Assembly: GCA_017503785.1 (NCBI GenBank)
Contig: JAFVSK010000004.1
Span: forward strand, 1 to 64,000
Length of the DNA: 64,000 bases
From: Clostridia bacterium
Lineage (GTDB): Bacteria; Bacillota; Clostridia; Oscillospirales; Acutalibacteraceae
Direction: 5' to 3'
Positions 30,205 to 39,014 of this stretch are shown here, one piece after another. A program made the translations under genes and the position numbers. Under the pieces are notes generated by a model. It was not told where the DNA came from. It saw only the letters and a list, made by a program, of their open reading frames with translations, and did no database searches. How positions within the stretch are numbered: position 1 is the stretch's first letter; every line of letters starts with the position of its first letter.

Positions 30205-32058
30205 ATGTGTGGCTTTGCCGGTTATTTTGTTAACGGCTACGGCGGCGATCGGCGTGCCGTCATTCAAGCGATGGCCGACCGCATTGTGCATCGCGGTCCG
30301 GATCAAGCCGATTATTACGTGGACGATGATATTGCCATGGGGTTTCGCCGCTTGTCCATTATCGACTTGGAGGGCGGCAGCCAGCCTATTGAAAACGAAG
30401 ACGGCAGTCGTGTGCTGATGTTCAACGGTGAGATCTACAATTACCGTGAGCTGCGCGAGGAGCTGTTGGCAGACGGACATATCTTCCGCACCAAATCGGA
30501 TTCTGAGGTGCTGCTGCACGGGTACGAGCAATGGGGTGTTGCCTTATTGGATCGCCTGCGCGGTATGTATGCCTTTGTGATTTGGAACAAGGATGAGAAA
30601 AAACTGTTCGGCGCGCGCGATATTTTCGGCATTAAACCGTTTTATTATTATAAAAACGGCAGTGATTTCTTTTTTGGTTCGGAGATCAAGTCGTTTTTGT
30701 CGCATCCCTCCTTTGTGAAGGAGCTGGATGAGTCGCGCTTGCCGGATTGGCTGTGCTATGAGTATTTGCCGATGCGGGAAACGTTCTTTAAGAACGTGTT
30801 TAAGCTGCTCAACGGGGAATATTTTGAGTATCAAAACGGCGAGTTATCCATTCATAAGTATTACGACGTGGCCGATCGGTTTAAGGCGGATACCACGCTG
30901 ACCGCCGAGGACTGGGAACGCCGCATTACCGAGGAATTTGAAGAATCGGTAAAGGTGCACCAGATCAGCGACGTGGAGGTGGGCTGCTTCCTGTCGGGCG
31001 GTGTGGATTCCAGCTACGTGGTGAACGAGGTGTTGAAGGGCAACGATCGTGTGCGTACCTTCTCGGTGGGATATGCCGAGGAGAAGTACAGCGAGCTTGG
31101 CCATGCGCAGGAGTTTTCCCGCGTGATCGGGGTGGAGAACATTGCCAACAAGGTGTCGGCCGAGGAATATTTTGATTGGGCAGGCAAAATTCAGTATTAT
31201 ATGGACGAACCGTTGCCGAACCCCTCGGAGGTGCCGCTGTTTTTCTTGGCGCAAAACGCTGCCAAGTATGTGAAGGTGGTGCTCTCGGGCGAGGGCGCCG
31301 ACGAGCTGTTTGGCGGCTACCCGATGTATTTGGAGGGCGGCCATTTTGCCAAGTACAGCCGTGTTCCGCGGCTTTTGCGCCGTGGTGTGGCGGCGATTGC
31401 CAAGCGGCTGCCCGACAAGGTGAAGGGCAAGCGCTTTGCTATTCGTGGGGCAATGAAGCCCTACGAGCGGTTTATGCGCGCCAATTACGTGTTTACCCGC
31501 GACGAGCGGATGAAGTATTTAAAGAACCCCGGCACGCCGTGTGATCCGGTGGAGCTTTCCCGCAAGCATTTCGATAAGGTGGCGGCGTTGGATGAGCCTA
31601 CACAGCTGCAATACGTGGATATGCAAACGTGGATGCTGTACGATATTCTGCAAAAGGCCGACCGCATGAGCATGGCCAATTCGCTGGAATTGCGCGTGCC
31701 GTTTTTGGATCGCAAGATGCTGGAGCTGGCGGTAACGCTGCCCACGCAACACCGTATTCGCGGTAACGTGACCAAGGTGGCACTGCGCACGGCGGCGCTC
31801 AAGCAGTTGCCGGAGTGCACGGCCAACCGCCCGAAATGCGGGTTCCCGGTGCCGCTGAACGATTGGTTGCGGCAGGATCGCTATTACCAACGCGTGCGCG
31901 AGGCGTTTGAGGGCGAGATCGCGGATAAGTTCTTTAACCGCGAGGCAATTCTGGCACTGCTGGAGGAGCACAAGCAAGGGCGCGCCTTGAACATGAAAAA
32001 GATCTGGACGATCTATACCTTTATTCTTTGGTATGAGCAGTTCTTTGTGTTGAACTGA
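30205..32058 (+). CDS. asnB: Glutamine-dependent asparagine synthetase-type amidotransferase
   Basis: 617 aa. Cys2 of MCGFAGYF is the class II glutaminase nucleophile. The synthetase P-loop is SGGVDSSYV near residue 265, with SGEGADELFGGYPMY later. It either makes free asparagine or amidates a peptidoglycan carboxylate (mDAP or D-Asp), as AsnB/AsnH homologues do. Immediate linkage to the ATP-grasp ligase favours the cell-wall role; this is inference from context. Confidence 0.88.
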   Translation: MCGFAGYFVNGYGGDRRAVIQAMADRIVHRGPDQADYYVDDDIAMGFRRLSIIDLEGGSQPIENEDGSRVLMFNGEIYNYRELREELLADGHIFRTKSDSEVLLHGYEQWGVALLDRLRGMYAFVIWNKDEKKLFGARDIFGIKPFYYYKNGSDFFFGSEIKSFLSHPSFVKELDESRLPDWLCYEYLPMRETFFKNVFKLLNGEYFEYQNGELSIHKYYDVADRFKADTTLTAEDWERRITEEFEESVKVHQISDVEVGCFLSGGVDSSYVVNEVLKGNDRVRTFSVGYAEEKYSELGHAQEFSRVIGVENIANKVSAEEYFDWAGKIQYYMDEPLPNPSEVPLFFLAQNAAKYVKVVLSGEGADELFGGYPMYLEGGHFAKYSRVPRLLRRGVAAIAKRLPDKVKGKRFAIRGAMKPYERFMRANYVFTRDERMKYLKNPGTPCDPVELSRKHFDKVAALDEPTQLQYVDMQTWMLYDILQKADRMSMANSLELRVPFLDRKMLELAVTLPTQHRIRGNVTKVALRTAALKQLPECTANRPKCGFPVPLNDWLRQDRYYQRVREAFEGEIADKFFNREAILALLEEHKQGRALNMKKIWTIYTFILWYEQFFVLN

Positions 32059-32071
32059 CATATATATTCAC

Positions 32072-32170
32072 ACAGAGTAGACCGATGAGCGTTAAGTGCT
32101 GCACGGACGGGGAGTTGCCGTGCGGACGAAAAGGGAAACCTTGCGGTTTGTCGGTCGCATCCCGCTGTTG
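32072..32170 (+). promoter_or_regulatory. Tetrahydrofolate (THF) riboswitch
   Basis: The leader of folT carries the conserved THF-I aptamer blocks in order: AGAGTAGA (32074-32081), GCGTTAAGTG (32089-32098), GGGGAGTTGCC (32110-32120), GGACGAAAAGG, CGGTTTGTCGGTCGCATCCC (about 32144-32163). The closing stem pairs ACAG with CTGT (32165-32168). A second hairpin follows: GTTGAA-AC-AAGAAG (32167-32180) against CTTCTT-A-TTCAAC (32191-32203). It competes for the same closing-stem bases and sits just before AAGGAGGT at 32215-32222. Folate should therefore switch folT expression, probably at translation. Confidence 0.88.
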
Positions 32171-32231
32171 AAACAAGAAGTGAAAACGGCCTTCTTATTC
32201 AACAACAGGAGAGTAAGGAGGTAGTTTTTTT

Positions 32232-32753
32232 ATGGCAAAACAAAGCAATTCCCAACAACTGCTGCGTTTGGTGATCTGCGGTATGCTGGTCGCTCTGGAC
32301 GTGGTGCTCACACGGTTCGGCTCGGTTAATTTATGGGATCGGCGTATCGGGTTTTCTTTTGTGGCGGTGGCAGCGGCAGCGTTTTTGTATGGGCCGCTTG
32401 CCGGGGCGCTGGTTCACGGGCTGAGCGATTTTATCGGCGCTGTTTTATTCCCGATCGGAGCGTATTTTCCCGGCTATACGCTGACGGCGGCGTTGATCGG
32501 CTTAATTTACGGGTTGTGCTTTTACCGTTCCACGAAATGGTGGCGTGTCGCTGTGGGCGTAGTGGGTGCGCAGTTGGCGTGCAGCATTGCGCTGAACACG
32601 TTGTGGATCTCGGTAACAAACCACACGCCGTATTTAGCCCTGTTGCCGGGGCGATTGCTGCAGGCGGGTATTATGACGCCGGTGCAGCTGGTGGTGCTGC
32701 CGCTGGTGCTGGTGGCGCTTGATCGCAGTGTGGTGCGCACGATACTGAAATAA
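32232..32753 (+). CDS. folT: Folate ECF transporter S component
   Basis: 173-aa integral membrane protein with about six helices; the N-terminal helix (MLVALDVVLTRFGS) and the loop GFSFVAVAAAAFLYGPLAGALVH match folate-family S components. It binds folate and works with a shared EcfA-EcfA'-EcfT module encoded elsewhere. The THF riboswitch directly upstream supports folate as the substrate. Monocistronic with a terminator. Confidence 0.9.
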   Translation: MAKQSNSQQLLRLVICGMLVALDVVLTRFGSVNLWDRRIGFSFVAVAAAAFLYGPLAGALVHGLSDFIGAVLFPIGAYFPGYTLTAALIGLIYGLCFYRSTKWWRVAVGVVGAQLACSIALNTLWISVTNHTPYLALLPGRLLQAGIMTPVQLVVLPLVLVALDRSVVRTILK

Positions 32754-32759
32754 CGAAAA

Positions 32760-32791
32760 GACACCCTCACTTTGGCGAGGGTGTCTTTTTT
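32760..32791 (+). terminator. Terminator of folT
   Basis: GACACCCTC (32760-32768) and GAGGGTGTC (32777-32785), then a T run. Confidence 0.93.
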
Positions 32792-32903
32792 GAAAAACAA
32801 AGAAAATGAAAGAAAAACAGAGAAAATGATTGATTGCGAGAGATAAATCAATTTGGAAATTTGCGGGAATTTGCCAAATATTCAAATTGAGCCAAAACCG
32901 AAT

Positions 32904-32932
32904 TTGAAAAAAGCAGACGAATATAGTATAGT
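32904..32932 (+). promoter_or_regulatory. Promoter of the SPFH protein gene
   Basis: TTGAAA at 32904-32909, 17-nt spacer, TATAGT at 32927-32932, in an AT-rich stretch. Confidence 0.78.
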
Positions 32933-32985
32933 ATACTTACCGCGGGAAAAGTAAGAAACCGTAACTACATAAGGAGGAACTGGTT

Positions 32986-33858
32986 ATGTTTAAGAAAAAA
33001 GGCAATACCGTTGTTATGGACGAAATGAAGGCCGGCAAGGCGAAGAAGATCGCCATGTGGTGCGGTATCGCATTGGTGGCTATCATCGTGCTGTCTTCGG
33101 CGTTTGTGGTGGTGCCCGCCGGCTCGAGCGGCGTGGTGGTTACCTTGGGTAAGGTGTCGAACACGCCGTTTGCCGAGGGCCTGCACCTGAAAGCGCCGTT
33201 CATTCAAACGGTGGAAATTATGTCCAACAAGATCCAAAAGATCGAAGTGGAGGCGCCTGCTGTATCGGAGGACCTGCAGTCCATCAGCAGTAGCATCGCT
33301 GTAAACTTCCGTGTGGGTAGCCAGTCGGCGGCATACATTTATCAGAACATCGGGCAGGATTATCAGAACATTATGCTGTTGCCCGCTGTGCAGGAAAGCA
33401 TGAAGTCGGTAACGGCAAAGTACACGGCTGAAGAACTCATTACTGCCCGTGCGCAGGTTGGTCAGGAGGTTAAGACCACGCTGGAGGAAAAGGTGAGCAG
33501 CTACGGCATCGTCATTGAAAAGTTCAACATTGTGGACTTTGAGTTTTCGGCGGAATTCGATGCTGCTATTGAGGCCAAGCAGGTGGCCGAGCAGAACCTG
33601 ATTAAAACCAAGACCGAGCAGGAGCAGGCAATTGTAATTGCCGAGGCTGAGGCGAAAAAGCAGGTGATTGCGGCCGAGGCCGAAGCAGAGGCTATTTTAA
33701 AGAAGGCGGAAGCACAAGCCGAAGCCAACCGTAAGGTGGCGGCGTCGCTGAACGATGAGCTCATTGAGTATTCCAAGGTGGAAAAATGGAACGGCGAGCT
33801 GCCGGTGGCCACGGGCGGCAACACGTTTATGGACATTTCCGGTGTGACCGGCGAATAA
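32986..33858 (+). CDS. SPFH/prohibitin-family membrane protein
   Basis: 290 aa. One membrane helix (about residues 23-45) is followed by a band-7/SPFH domain (VPAGSSGVVVTLGKVSNTPFAEGLHLKAPF cut here for reading) and an Ala/Glu/Gln-rich coiled coil from about residue 190. It resembles bacterial prohibitin-like proteins that form oligomeric membrane scaffolds, often regulating FtsH. Monocistronic, own promoter and terminator; its partner is not evident here. Confidence 0.88.
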   Translation: MFKKKGNTVVMDEMKAGKAKKIAMWCGIALVAIIVLSSAFVVVPAGSSGVVVTLGKVSNTPFAEGLHLKAPFIQTVEIMSNKIQKIEVEAPAVSEDLQSISSSIAVNFRVGSQSAAYIYQNIGQDYQNIMLLPAVQESMKSVTAKYTAEELITARAQVGQEVKTTLEEKVSSYGIVIEKFNIVDFEFSAEFDAAIEAKQVAEQNLIKTKTEQEQAIVIAEAEAKKQVIAAEAEAEAILKKAEAQAEANRKVAASLNDELIEYSKVEKWNGELPVATGGNTFMDISGVTGE

Positions 33859-33870
33859 GCGGATACAGCA

Positions 33871-33906
33871 AAGCCGGGTGAACCAAACGGTTCACCCGGC
33901 TTTTTG
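33871..33906. terminator. Bidirectional terminator
   Basis: AAGCCGGGTGAACC-AAAC-GGTTCACCCGGCTT: a 14-bp perfect stem with A- and T-rich flanks between convergent genes. Confidence 0.93.
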
Positions 33907-33912
33907 CGTGCG

Positions 33913-34167
33913 TTATTTGTGTTCGTCGTTTCCGTAGAGATTAAGGCGGAACAAACGCGTTTCGTCTTCCTGCTCGGAGCAGATGACGGTGGCCTCGCCA
34001 ACGTGGCCCCAATCGACCGCGCCCGAAAGCGCCAACAGCTGCGTCAAACGACTCTTGAGGTTGAGTACGTCGCCGTCGGCGGTTTTGAGGAAGACCTCTC
34101 CCTTTGCCGTGGAGGCAAATTCGATGAGCTTGTTGAAATCAAAATTGTGAATGATCAGGTCGGACAT
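33913..34167 (-). CDS. Small conserved hypothetical protein
   Basis: 84 aa, soluble, no cysteine pairs or membrane segment. I do not recognise a named family. Visible patterns are an N-terminal DLIIHNFDFNKLIEFASTAKGEVFLKT and a terminal FRLNLYGND. The start at 34167 (MSDLII) is preceded by AAGGAG; the longer frame to 34221 has no ribosome site. It lies between the SPFH gene and the heat-shock operon, transcribed against both. Confidence 0.65.
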   Translation of the reverse strand: MSDLIIHNFDFNKLIEFASTAKGEVFLKTADGDVLNLKSRLTQLLALSGAVDWGHVGEATVICSEQEDETRLFRLNLYGNDEHK

Positions 34168-34285
34168 AACCAACACTCCTTTCTTGGGGAGTATTATACG
34201 CACACAGAGTTGGTTTGTCAAGGGGAAATGCGGCGACGGTGTCTTAAAAGAGACCGAAATTCATAAAAGGTTTACAAAATACATA

Positions 34286-34314
34286 TTGACAACGGTGGCA
34301 GGGAATGGTAAAGT
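34286..34314 (+). promoter_or_regulatory. Promoter of the hrcA heat-shock operon
   Basis: TTGACA at 34286-34291, 17-nt spacer, TAAAGT at 34309-34314, 10 nt upstream of the CIRCE operator. Confidence 0.88.
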
Positions 34315-34323
34315 AAGAGAGGA

Positions 34324-34350
34324 TTAGCACTCGAACACAAAGAGTGCTAA
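34324..34350 (+). promoter_or_regulatory. CIRCE operator
   Basis: Perfect TTAGCACTC-N9-GAGTGCTAA inverted repeat, the HrcA binding site, at the transcription start region of hrcA-grpE-dnaK. Confidence 0.98.
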
Positions 34351-34380
34351 CGGAACGTTAAACGGAAAGGACGGAGGACA

Positions 34381-35388
34381 GTGGAGCTTGGTGCACGAAA
34401 ACAAAAAATCGTGGCAGCGGTGGTGGATGCGTATATCCGCACGGGTGAGCCGGTAGGCTCGAAGCTGCTGGCGGAAATGCTGGAGCACACGGTATCCTCC
34501 GCCACCATTCGCAACGATATGGCCGATCTGGCTGCTGCCGGCTATTTGGCGCAGCCGCACACCTCGGCGGGGCGTGTGCCTACGGCGGCAGCGTTTCGCT
34601 TGTACGTTGACGGGCTGCGTTGCTCGTTGGCCGAGGAAGACGGACGCGCTATTGAAGATGAGCTCAGCTCGGTTTCGGGAGATCCCGAACGGTTGCTCGG
34701 GCGTGCCTCGGAGCTGTTGGCCGATGCCACCGGTATGGCGGCCGCGGTAGCCACGCCCGATCGTAAGGAAGTGCGGATCCGCCGTGTGGAGCTGTTATCC
34801 ACGGGTGCGCAATCTGCTGCCGTGCTGCTGATGACCGATAACGGCGCTCTGCGCAGTCGCGTGTGTCGGTTGGAGCTTGGCTGTGAGCCGGAAGAACTGC
34901 AGCATTTGGCAGAACGGCTGAATGCCGAATTTGGGGGAAAGCCCCTTTCCGAGATCGGTGTGGCACCGGTGCAGGCGTTGTTTGGTGAAAGCGGCCTGCG
35001 CTTTTTGCCGATCCTAACGGCGTTTTTGGAGCTGGTGCAGGAAACGGCCGCCGCCGAGGTGCGGTTGTCGGGTCAGTTGAATCTGCTCCAGCATCCCGAT
35101 ATTCCCATGGAGCGGGCTCGCTCGTTGCTGACGTTTTTATCACACCGCGAATTGCTTGCCGGTATGCTTACTGCTCACGCAGGCGGCTTGCGGGTGGTGT
35201 TGGGAAGTGAAAGTCCCCGGCGTGAGTTGGAGGGCTCCAGCATTATCGTAACGCGCTACGGTGCCGATAACAGCGGCGGAACGCTGTGCCTTATCGGGCC
35301 GATGCGCATGGATTATGCGCAGGTGATCCCACGCCTGCAACACGTGGCACATACGGTAAGTATGCTGCTGAACAAAGGAGGTTTCTGA
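34381..35388 (+). CDS. hrcA: Heat-inducible transcription repressor HrcA
   Basis: 335 aa. An N-terminal winged helix (RKQKIVAAVVDAYIRTGEPV, SSATIRNDMADLAAAGYL) is followed by the HrcA GAF-like and dimerisation region. It represses chaperone genes through CIRCE and is itself tuned by GroEL in known systems. GTG start with GGAGG 5 nt upstream (34373-34377). The CIRCE element upstream makes the operon autoregulated. Confidence 0.96.
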   Translation: MELGARKQKIVAAVVDAYIRTGEPVGSKLLAEMLEHTVSSATIRNDMADLAAAGYLAQPHTSAGRVPTAAAFRLYVDGLRCSLAEEDGRAIEDELSSVSGDPERLLGRASELLADATGMAAAVATPDRKEVRIRRVELLSTGAQSAAVLLMTDNGALRSRVCRLELGCEPEELQHLAERLNAEFGGKPLSEIGVAPVQALFGESGLRFLPILTAFLELVQETAAAEVRLSGQLNLLQHPDIPMERARSLLTFLSHRELLAGMLTAHAGGLRVVLGSESPRRELEGSSIIVTRYGADNSGGTLCLIGPMRMDYAQVIPRLQHVAHTVSMLLNKGGF

Positions 35389-35389
35389 T

Positions 35390-35899
35390 ATGGAAGAAAC
35401 GAAAAAGGACGTTGTTTCCGAAGAAGAACAGGTAGCTCCCGAGGTTGCTGCCGAAGAGGTGGATCCGCAGGTGGCCGAGCTGCAAAAGCAGCTGGCGCAG
35501 GCACAGGATCAATATCAGCGCGTGTTGGCGGAGTATGCCAACTATAAGCGCCGCACCGATCAGGAAAAGGAACAGCTGGGTGCGTTCGTTAAGGGTGAAG
35601 CGTTAAAGGCGTTGCTGCCGGGTATTGATAATCTGGAACGCGCGATCACCTCTCCCGACGGTCCGGAATACCGCAAGGGTGTGGAAATGGTGATCCGTCA
35701 GTTTGTGGAAACACTTACCGCCTTAGGCCTGGAGGAGATTCCGGCGCAGGGTGAGGTTTTTGACCCCGAGCTGCACAACGCCGTTATGCGTGAGGATGCC
35801 GACGGCGTGGAGCCCGAAACCGTAACGGAGGTTTATCAAAAAGGGTATCGCTTGAGCGGCCGCGTGTTACGCCCCGCGATGGTAAAGGTAGCCAACTAA
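35390..35899 (+). CDS. grpE: Nucleotide exchange factor GrpE
   Basis: 169 aa. An acidic N-terminal tail, then a long coiled coil (ELQKQLAQAQDQYQRVLAEY) and the signature DGVEPETVTEVYQKGYRLSGRVLRPAMV are seen. It exchanges ADP for ATP on DnaK. It starts 1 nt after the hrcA stop, with GGAGG in the end of hrcA. Confidence 0.96.
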   Translation: MEETKKDVVSEEEQVAPEVAAEEVDPQVAELQKQLAQAQDQYQRVLAEYANYKRRTDQEKEQLGAFVKGEALKALLPGIDNLERAITSPDGPEYRKGVEMVIRQFVETLTALGLEEIPAQGEVFDPELHNAVMREDADGVEPETVTEVYQKGYRLSGRVLRPAMVKVAN

Positions 35900-35944
35900 A
35901 ATTTGTAAATTATAAGCTCACAGAGCATACAGGAGGAAATTGTT

Positions 35945-37765
35945 ATGGCAAAAATCATTGGTATCGACCTGGGCACCACCAACTCGTGTGTGGCGGTTAT
36001 CGAAGGCGGCGAAGCCGTTGTGATCCCCAACGCAGAGGGCGCGCGTACCACGCCTTCGGTCGTGAACTTTAAGAAGGACGGCGAGCGTATTGTCGGCCGT
36101 GTGGCAAAGCAGTCGGCGGTGTCGGCGCCCGAACGCACGATCTCGTCCATTAAGCGCGATATGGGTACTGCGAAAACGGTGTCTATCGACGGCAAGGATT
36201 ACACGCCGCAAGAGGTTTCGGCAATGATCTTAGCAAAGCTGAAGCAGGATGCCGAAAGTTATCTGGGCGATACGGTGACGGAAGCGGTTATTACGGTACC
36301 CGCCTACTTTACCGATGCTCAGCGCCAGGCCACCAAGGATGCCGGTAAGATCGCCGGTTTGGAGGTAAAGCGTATCATCAACGAGCCCACGGCGGCAGCG
36401 TTGGCCTACGGTATTGACAAGGAAAGCGATCAGAAGATCATGGTGTACGACCTGGGCGGCGGTACGTTCGACGTGTCCATCATCGAAATGGGCGACGGTG
36501 TGCAGGAAGTGCTGGCAACGGCCGGTAACAACCGCTTGGGCGGTGACGACTTCGACCAGAAGATCGTGAACTGGATGGTGGATAGCTTTAAAAAGGAGAC
36601 CGGCGTGGATCTGTCGGCCGATAAGATGGCGGTGCAGCGCCTGCGCGAGGCTGCTGAAAAGACCAAGATCGAATTGTCGGGCGGTATGACCTCCAACATC
36701 AACCTGCCCTTCATTACGGCAGATGCGACCGGCCCGAAGCATTTGGATATGACGCTCTCGCGTGCCGACTTTAACCGCTTGACTGCGGATTTGGTGGAGG
36801 CTACGATGGGCCCGGTGCGCCAGGCGTTGTCGGATAGCGGTTTGTCGGCTTCGCAGATCGACAAGGTGCTGCTGGTGGGTGGTTCCACCCGTATTCCTGC
36901 GGTGCAGGAGGCGGTGCAGAAGTTCATGGGCAAAGAGCCGTTTAAGGGCATCAATCCCGACGAGTGCGTGGCCATGGGTGCGGCGCTGCAGGCCGGTGTG
37001 CTGGGCGGCGAAGTGAAGGGCCTCTTGCTGCTCGACGTGACTCCGCTGTCGCTGGGTGTGGAAACCATGGGCGGTGTGATGACGCGCGTGATCGAGCGCA
37101 ACACCACTATCCCCACCAAGAAGTCGCAGATCTTCTCCACGGCGGTGGATAATCAGCCGTCGGTTGAGGTGCACGTGCTGCAGGGTGAGCGTGAGTTTGC
37201 CCGCGACAATAAGACCTTGGGTATGTTCCATCTGGACGGCATTGCTCCTGCACGCCGCGGTGTGCCGCAGATCGAAGTTACGTTTGATATTGATGCCAAC
37301 GGTATCGTTAACGTAAGCGCGAAGGATCTGGGTACCGGTAAGGAACAGAACATCACGATTACCGCCAGCACCAACATGTCCAAGGAGGACGTGGAGAAGG
37401 CTGTTCAGGAAGCTGAGCAGTATGCGGCTGAGGATAAGAAGCGCCGCGAGGAAGTGGAGCTGCGCAACGGTGCCGATCAGGCGGTGTACCAGTGCGAAAA
37501 GACCATGGAAGAACTTGGTGATAAGCTGGAGGAAGCCGACAAGACCGAGCTGCAGACGCGTATTGATGCGCTGAAGGAAGCACTCAAGGGTGAGGACATT
37601 GAAGCCATTAAGGCGGCGCAGGATGAGCTGATGAAGAAGTTCTACGAGGTGTCGGAGAAGATCTACAAGGCTGCAGCGCCCCAGGGCGAGCCGCCTGTTG
37701 GCGGTGACGGCGGCAACGAGCCGCCCGAGGCCGGTGAAGGATATTATAACGGCGAGGTTCATTAA
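35945..37765 (+). CDS. dnaK: Molecular chaperone DnaK (Hsp70)
   Basis: 606 aa. [14 protein letters not shown] at the N-terminus, [13 protein letters not shown] and [13 protein letters not shown] are Hsp70 signatures. The substrate-binding domain begins near residue 365. The C-terminus is unusual, Gly/Pro/Glu-rich and ending in YYNGEVH, where many homologues end in EEVD-like acidic residues. Third gene under CIRCE control; a terminator-like hairpin follows and should lower dnaJ transcription. Confidence 0.97.
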   Translation: MAKIIGIDLGTTNSCVAVIEGGEAVVIPNAEGARTTPSVVNFKKDGERIVGRVAKQSAVSAPERTISSIKRDMGTAKTVSIDGKDYTPQEVSAMILAKLKQDAESYLGDTVTEAVITVPAYFTDAQRQATKDAGKIAGLEVKRIINEPTAAALAYGIDKESDQKIMVYDLGGGTFDVSIIEMGDGVQEVLATAGNNRLGGDDFDQKIVNWMVDSFKKETGVDLSADKMAVQRLREAAEKTKIELSGGMTSNINLPFITADATGPKHLDMTLSRADFNRLTADLVEATMGPVRQALSDSGLSASQIDKVLLVGGSTRIPAVQEAVQKFMGKEPFKGINPDECVAMGAALQAGVLGGEVKGLLLLDVTPLSLGVETMGGVMTRVIERNTTIPTKKSQIFSTAVDNQPSVEVHVLQGEREFARDNKTLGMFHLDGIAPARRGVPQIEVTFDIDANGIVNVSAKDLGTGKEQNITITASTNMSKEDVEKAVQEAEQYAAEDKKRREEVELRNGADQAVYQCEKTMEELGDKLEEADKTELQTRIDALKEALKGEDIEAIKAAQDELMKKFYEVSEKIYKAAAPQGEPPVGGDGGNEPPEAGEGYYNGEVH

Positions 37766-37771
37766 CGGTTG

Positions 37772-37794
37772 GGGCGAGCTTTGCTCGCCCTTTT
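37772..37794 (+). terminator. Attenuating terminator between dnaK and dnaJ
   Basis: GGGCGAGC-TTT-GCTCGCCC (37772-37790) followed by TTTT. No promoter is seen before dnaJ, so this likely allows partial read-through. Confidence 0.75.
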
Positions 37795-37817
37795 CCGGGT
37801 AATAACGGTGATGGTAT

Positions 37818-38966
37818 ATGGCAGAAAAACGTGATTATTATGAGGTCCTCGGAGTGCAAAAGGGTGCTTCGGAGGATGAAATAAAAAAAGGCTATCGCCG
37901 CATGGCGAAGGAGTATCATCCCGATCTCCATCCCGGCGATGCCGAAGCCGAAGCGAAGTTTAAAGAGGTAAATGAAGCTTACGAGGTGCTGTCGGATTCG
38001 CAGAAAAAGGCACGGTACGATCAGTACGGTCACGCCGGCGTGGATCCGAACTTCGGTGCCGGCGGTGCCGGTGGCTGGGGCGGTGCCGGCGGCTGGGATA
38101 TGGGCGATTTTGATATTGGAGATATTTTCTCGTCGTTCTTTAACGGCGGGGGAGGCCGTCGTTCCAATCCCAATGCGCCTCGTCGCGGCGGCGATGCATC
38201 GACCTCGGTGTTTATTTCGTTTGAAGAGGCAGCGGCCGGTTGTCGCAAGCAGGTGGACGTGAGTGTTGTTGAAACGTGCCGCACCTGCGGCGGCAGTGGT
38301 GCAGCCAAAGGTACTTCGCCTACGACGTGTCCGGTGTGTCGCGGTACGGGGCAGGAAACCCGTCAGCAGCGCACGCCGTTTGGTGTGATGCAAACGCAAA
38401 CGGTGTGTTCACGCTGCCGCGGCAAGGGGAAAATTGTGGAAAAGCCGTGTTCGGATTGTAACGGTGGCGGCCAGGTGCGCGTGAAGGCGAAGGTGGGGAT
38501 CAACATTCCTGCCGGTATTGACGATGGCCAGGTGATGACCGTTCCCGGCAAGGGCAACAGTGGCATTAACGGTGGTCCGGCGGGTGACCTGCAGGTGGAG
38601 ATCCACGTGCGACCGCACGCGATCTTTGAACGCGACCGCTTTGATCTGTGGTGTGAGCTGCCGCTGACCTATGCGCAGCTGGCGCTGGGCGATGAGATCG
38701 AGATCCCCACGCTGAACGGTAAGGAGAAATACACCGTGCGAGAGGGTACGCAGCCGGGTGATGTGATCACGCTGAAGGGAAAAGGCATTCCGTTTTTACA
38801 GAGGCGCGGTCAGGGTGACCTGTATGCGCGCATCACTGTGGAGGTGCCGCGAGGCTTATCGTCTAAACAGCGGGAATTGTTGGAGGCGTTTGAAGCATCG
38901 CTCAACGACAAGAATTACGAAAAGCGAAAGAGTTTTTTTGATAAAGTAAAAGATCTTTTCAGTTGA
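37818..38966 (+). CDS. dnaJ: Co-chaperone DnaJ (Hsp40)
   Basis: 382 aa. The J domain has HPD in EYHPDLHPG (about residue 34), then a G/F-rich linker with [12 protein letters not shown]. Four zinc motifs CxxCxGxG-type follow ([32 protein letters not shown]) and the C-terminal substrate-binding domains. It stimulates DnaK ATPase. Its stop codon lies within the -35 box of the next promoter. Confidence 0.97.
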   Translation: MAEKRDYYEVLGVQKGASEDEIKKGYRRMAKEYHPDLHPGDAEAEAKFKEVNEAYEVLSDSQKKARYDQYGHAGVDPNFGAGGAGGWGGAGGWDMGDFDIGDIFSSFFNGGGGRRSNPNAPRRGGDASTSVFISFEEAAAGCRKQVDVSVVETCRTCGGSGAAKGTSPTTCPVCRGTGQETRQQRTPFGVMQTQTVCSRCRGKGKIVEKPCSDCNGGGQVRVKAKVGINIPAGIDDGQVMTVPGKGNSGINGGPAGDLQVEIHVRPHAIFERDRFDLWCELPLTYAQLALGDEIEIPTLNGKEKYTVREGTQPGDVITLKGKGIPFLQRRGQGDLYARITVEVPRGLSSKQRELLEAFEASLNDKNYEKRKSFFDKVKDLFS

Positions 38967-38991
38967 TTTTGCACCATACTCTTGGTATACT
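38963..38991 (+). promoter_or_regulatory. Promoter of the AI-2E family permease gene
   Basis: TTGATT at 38963-38968 (overlapping the dnaJ stop), 17-nt spacer, TATACT at 38986-38991. Confidence 0.8.
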
Positions 38992-39014
38992 GAAAGAAAA
39001 GAGAGGTGAAAGCC

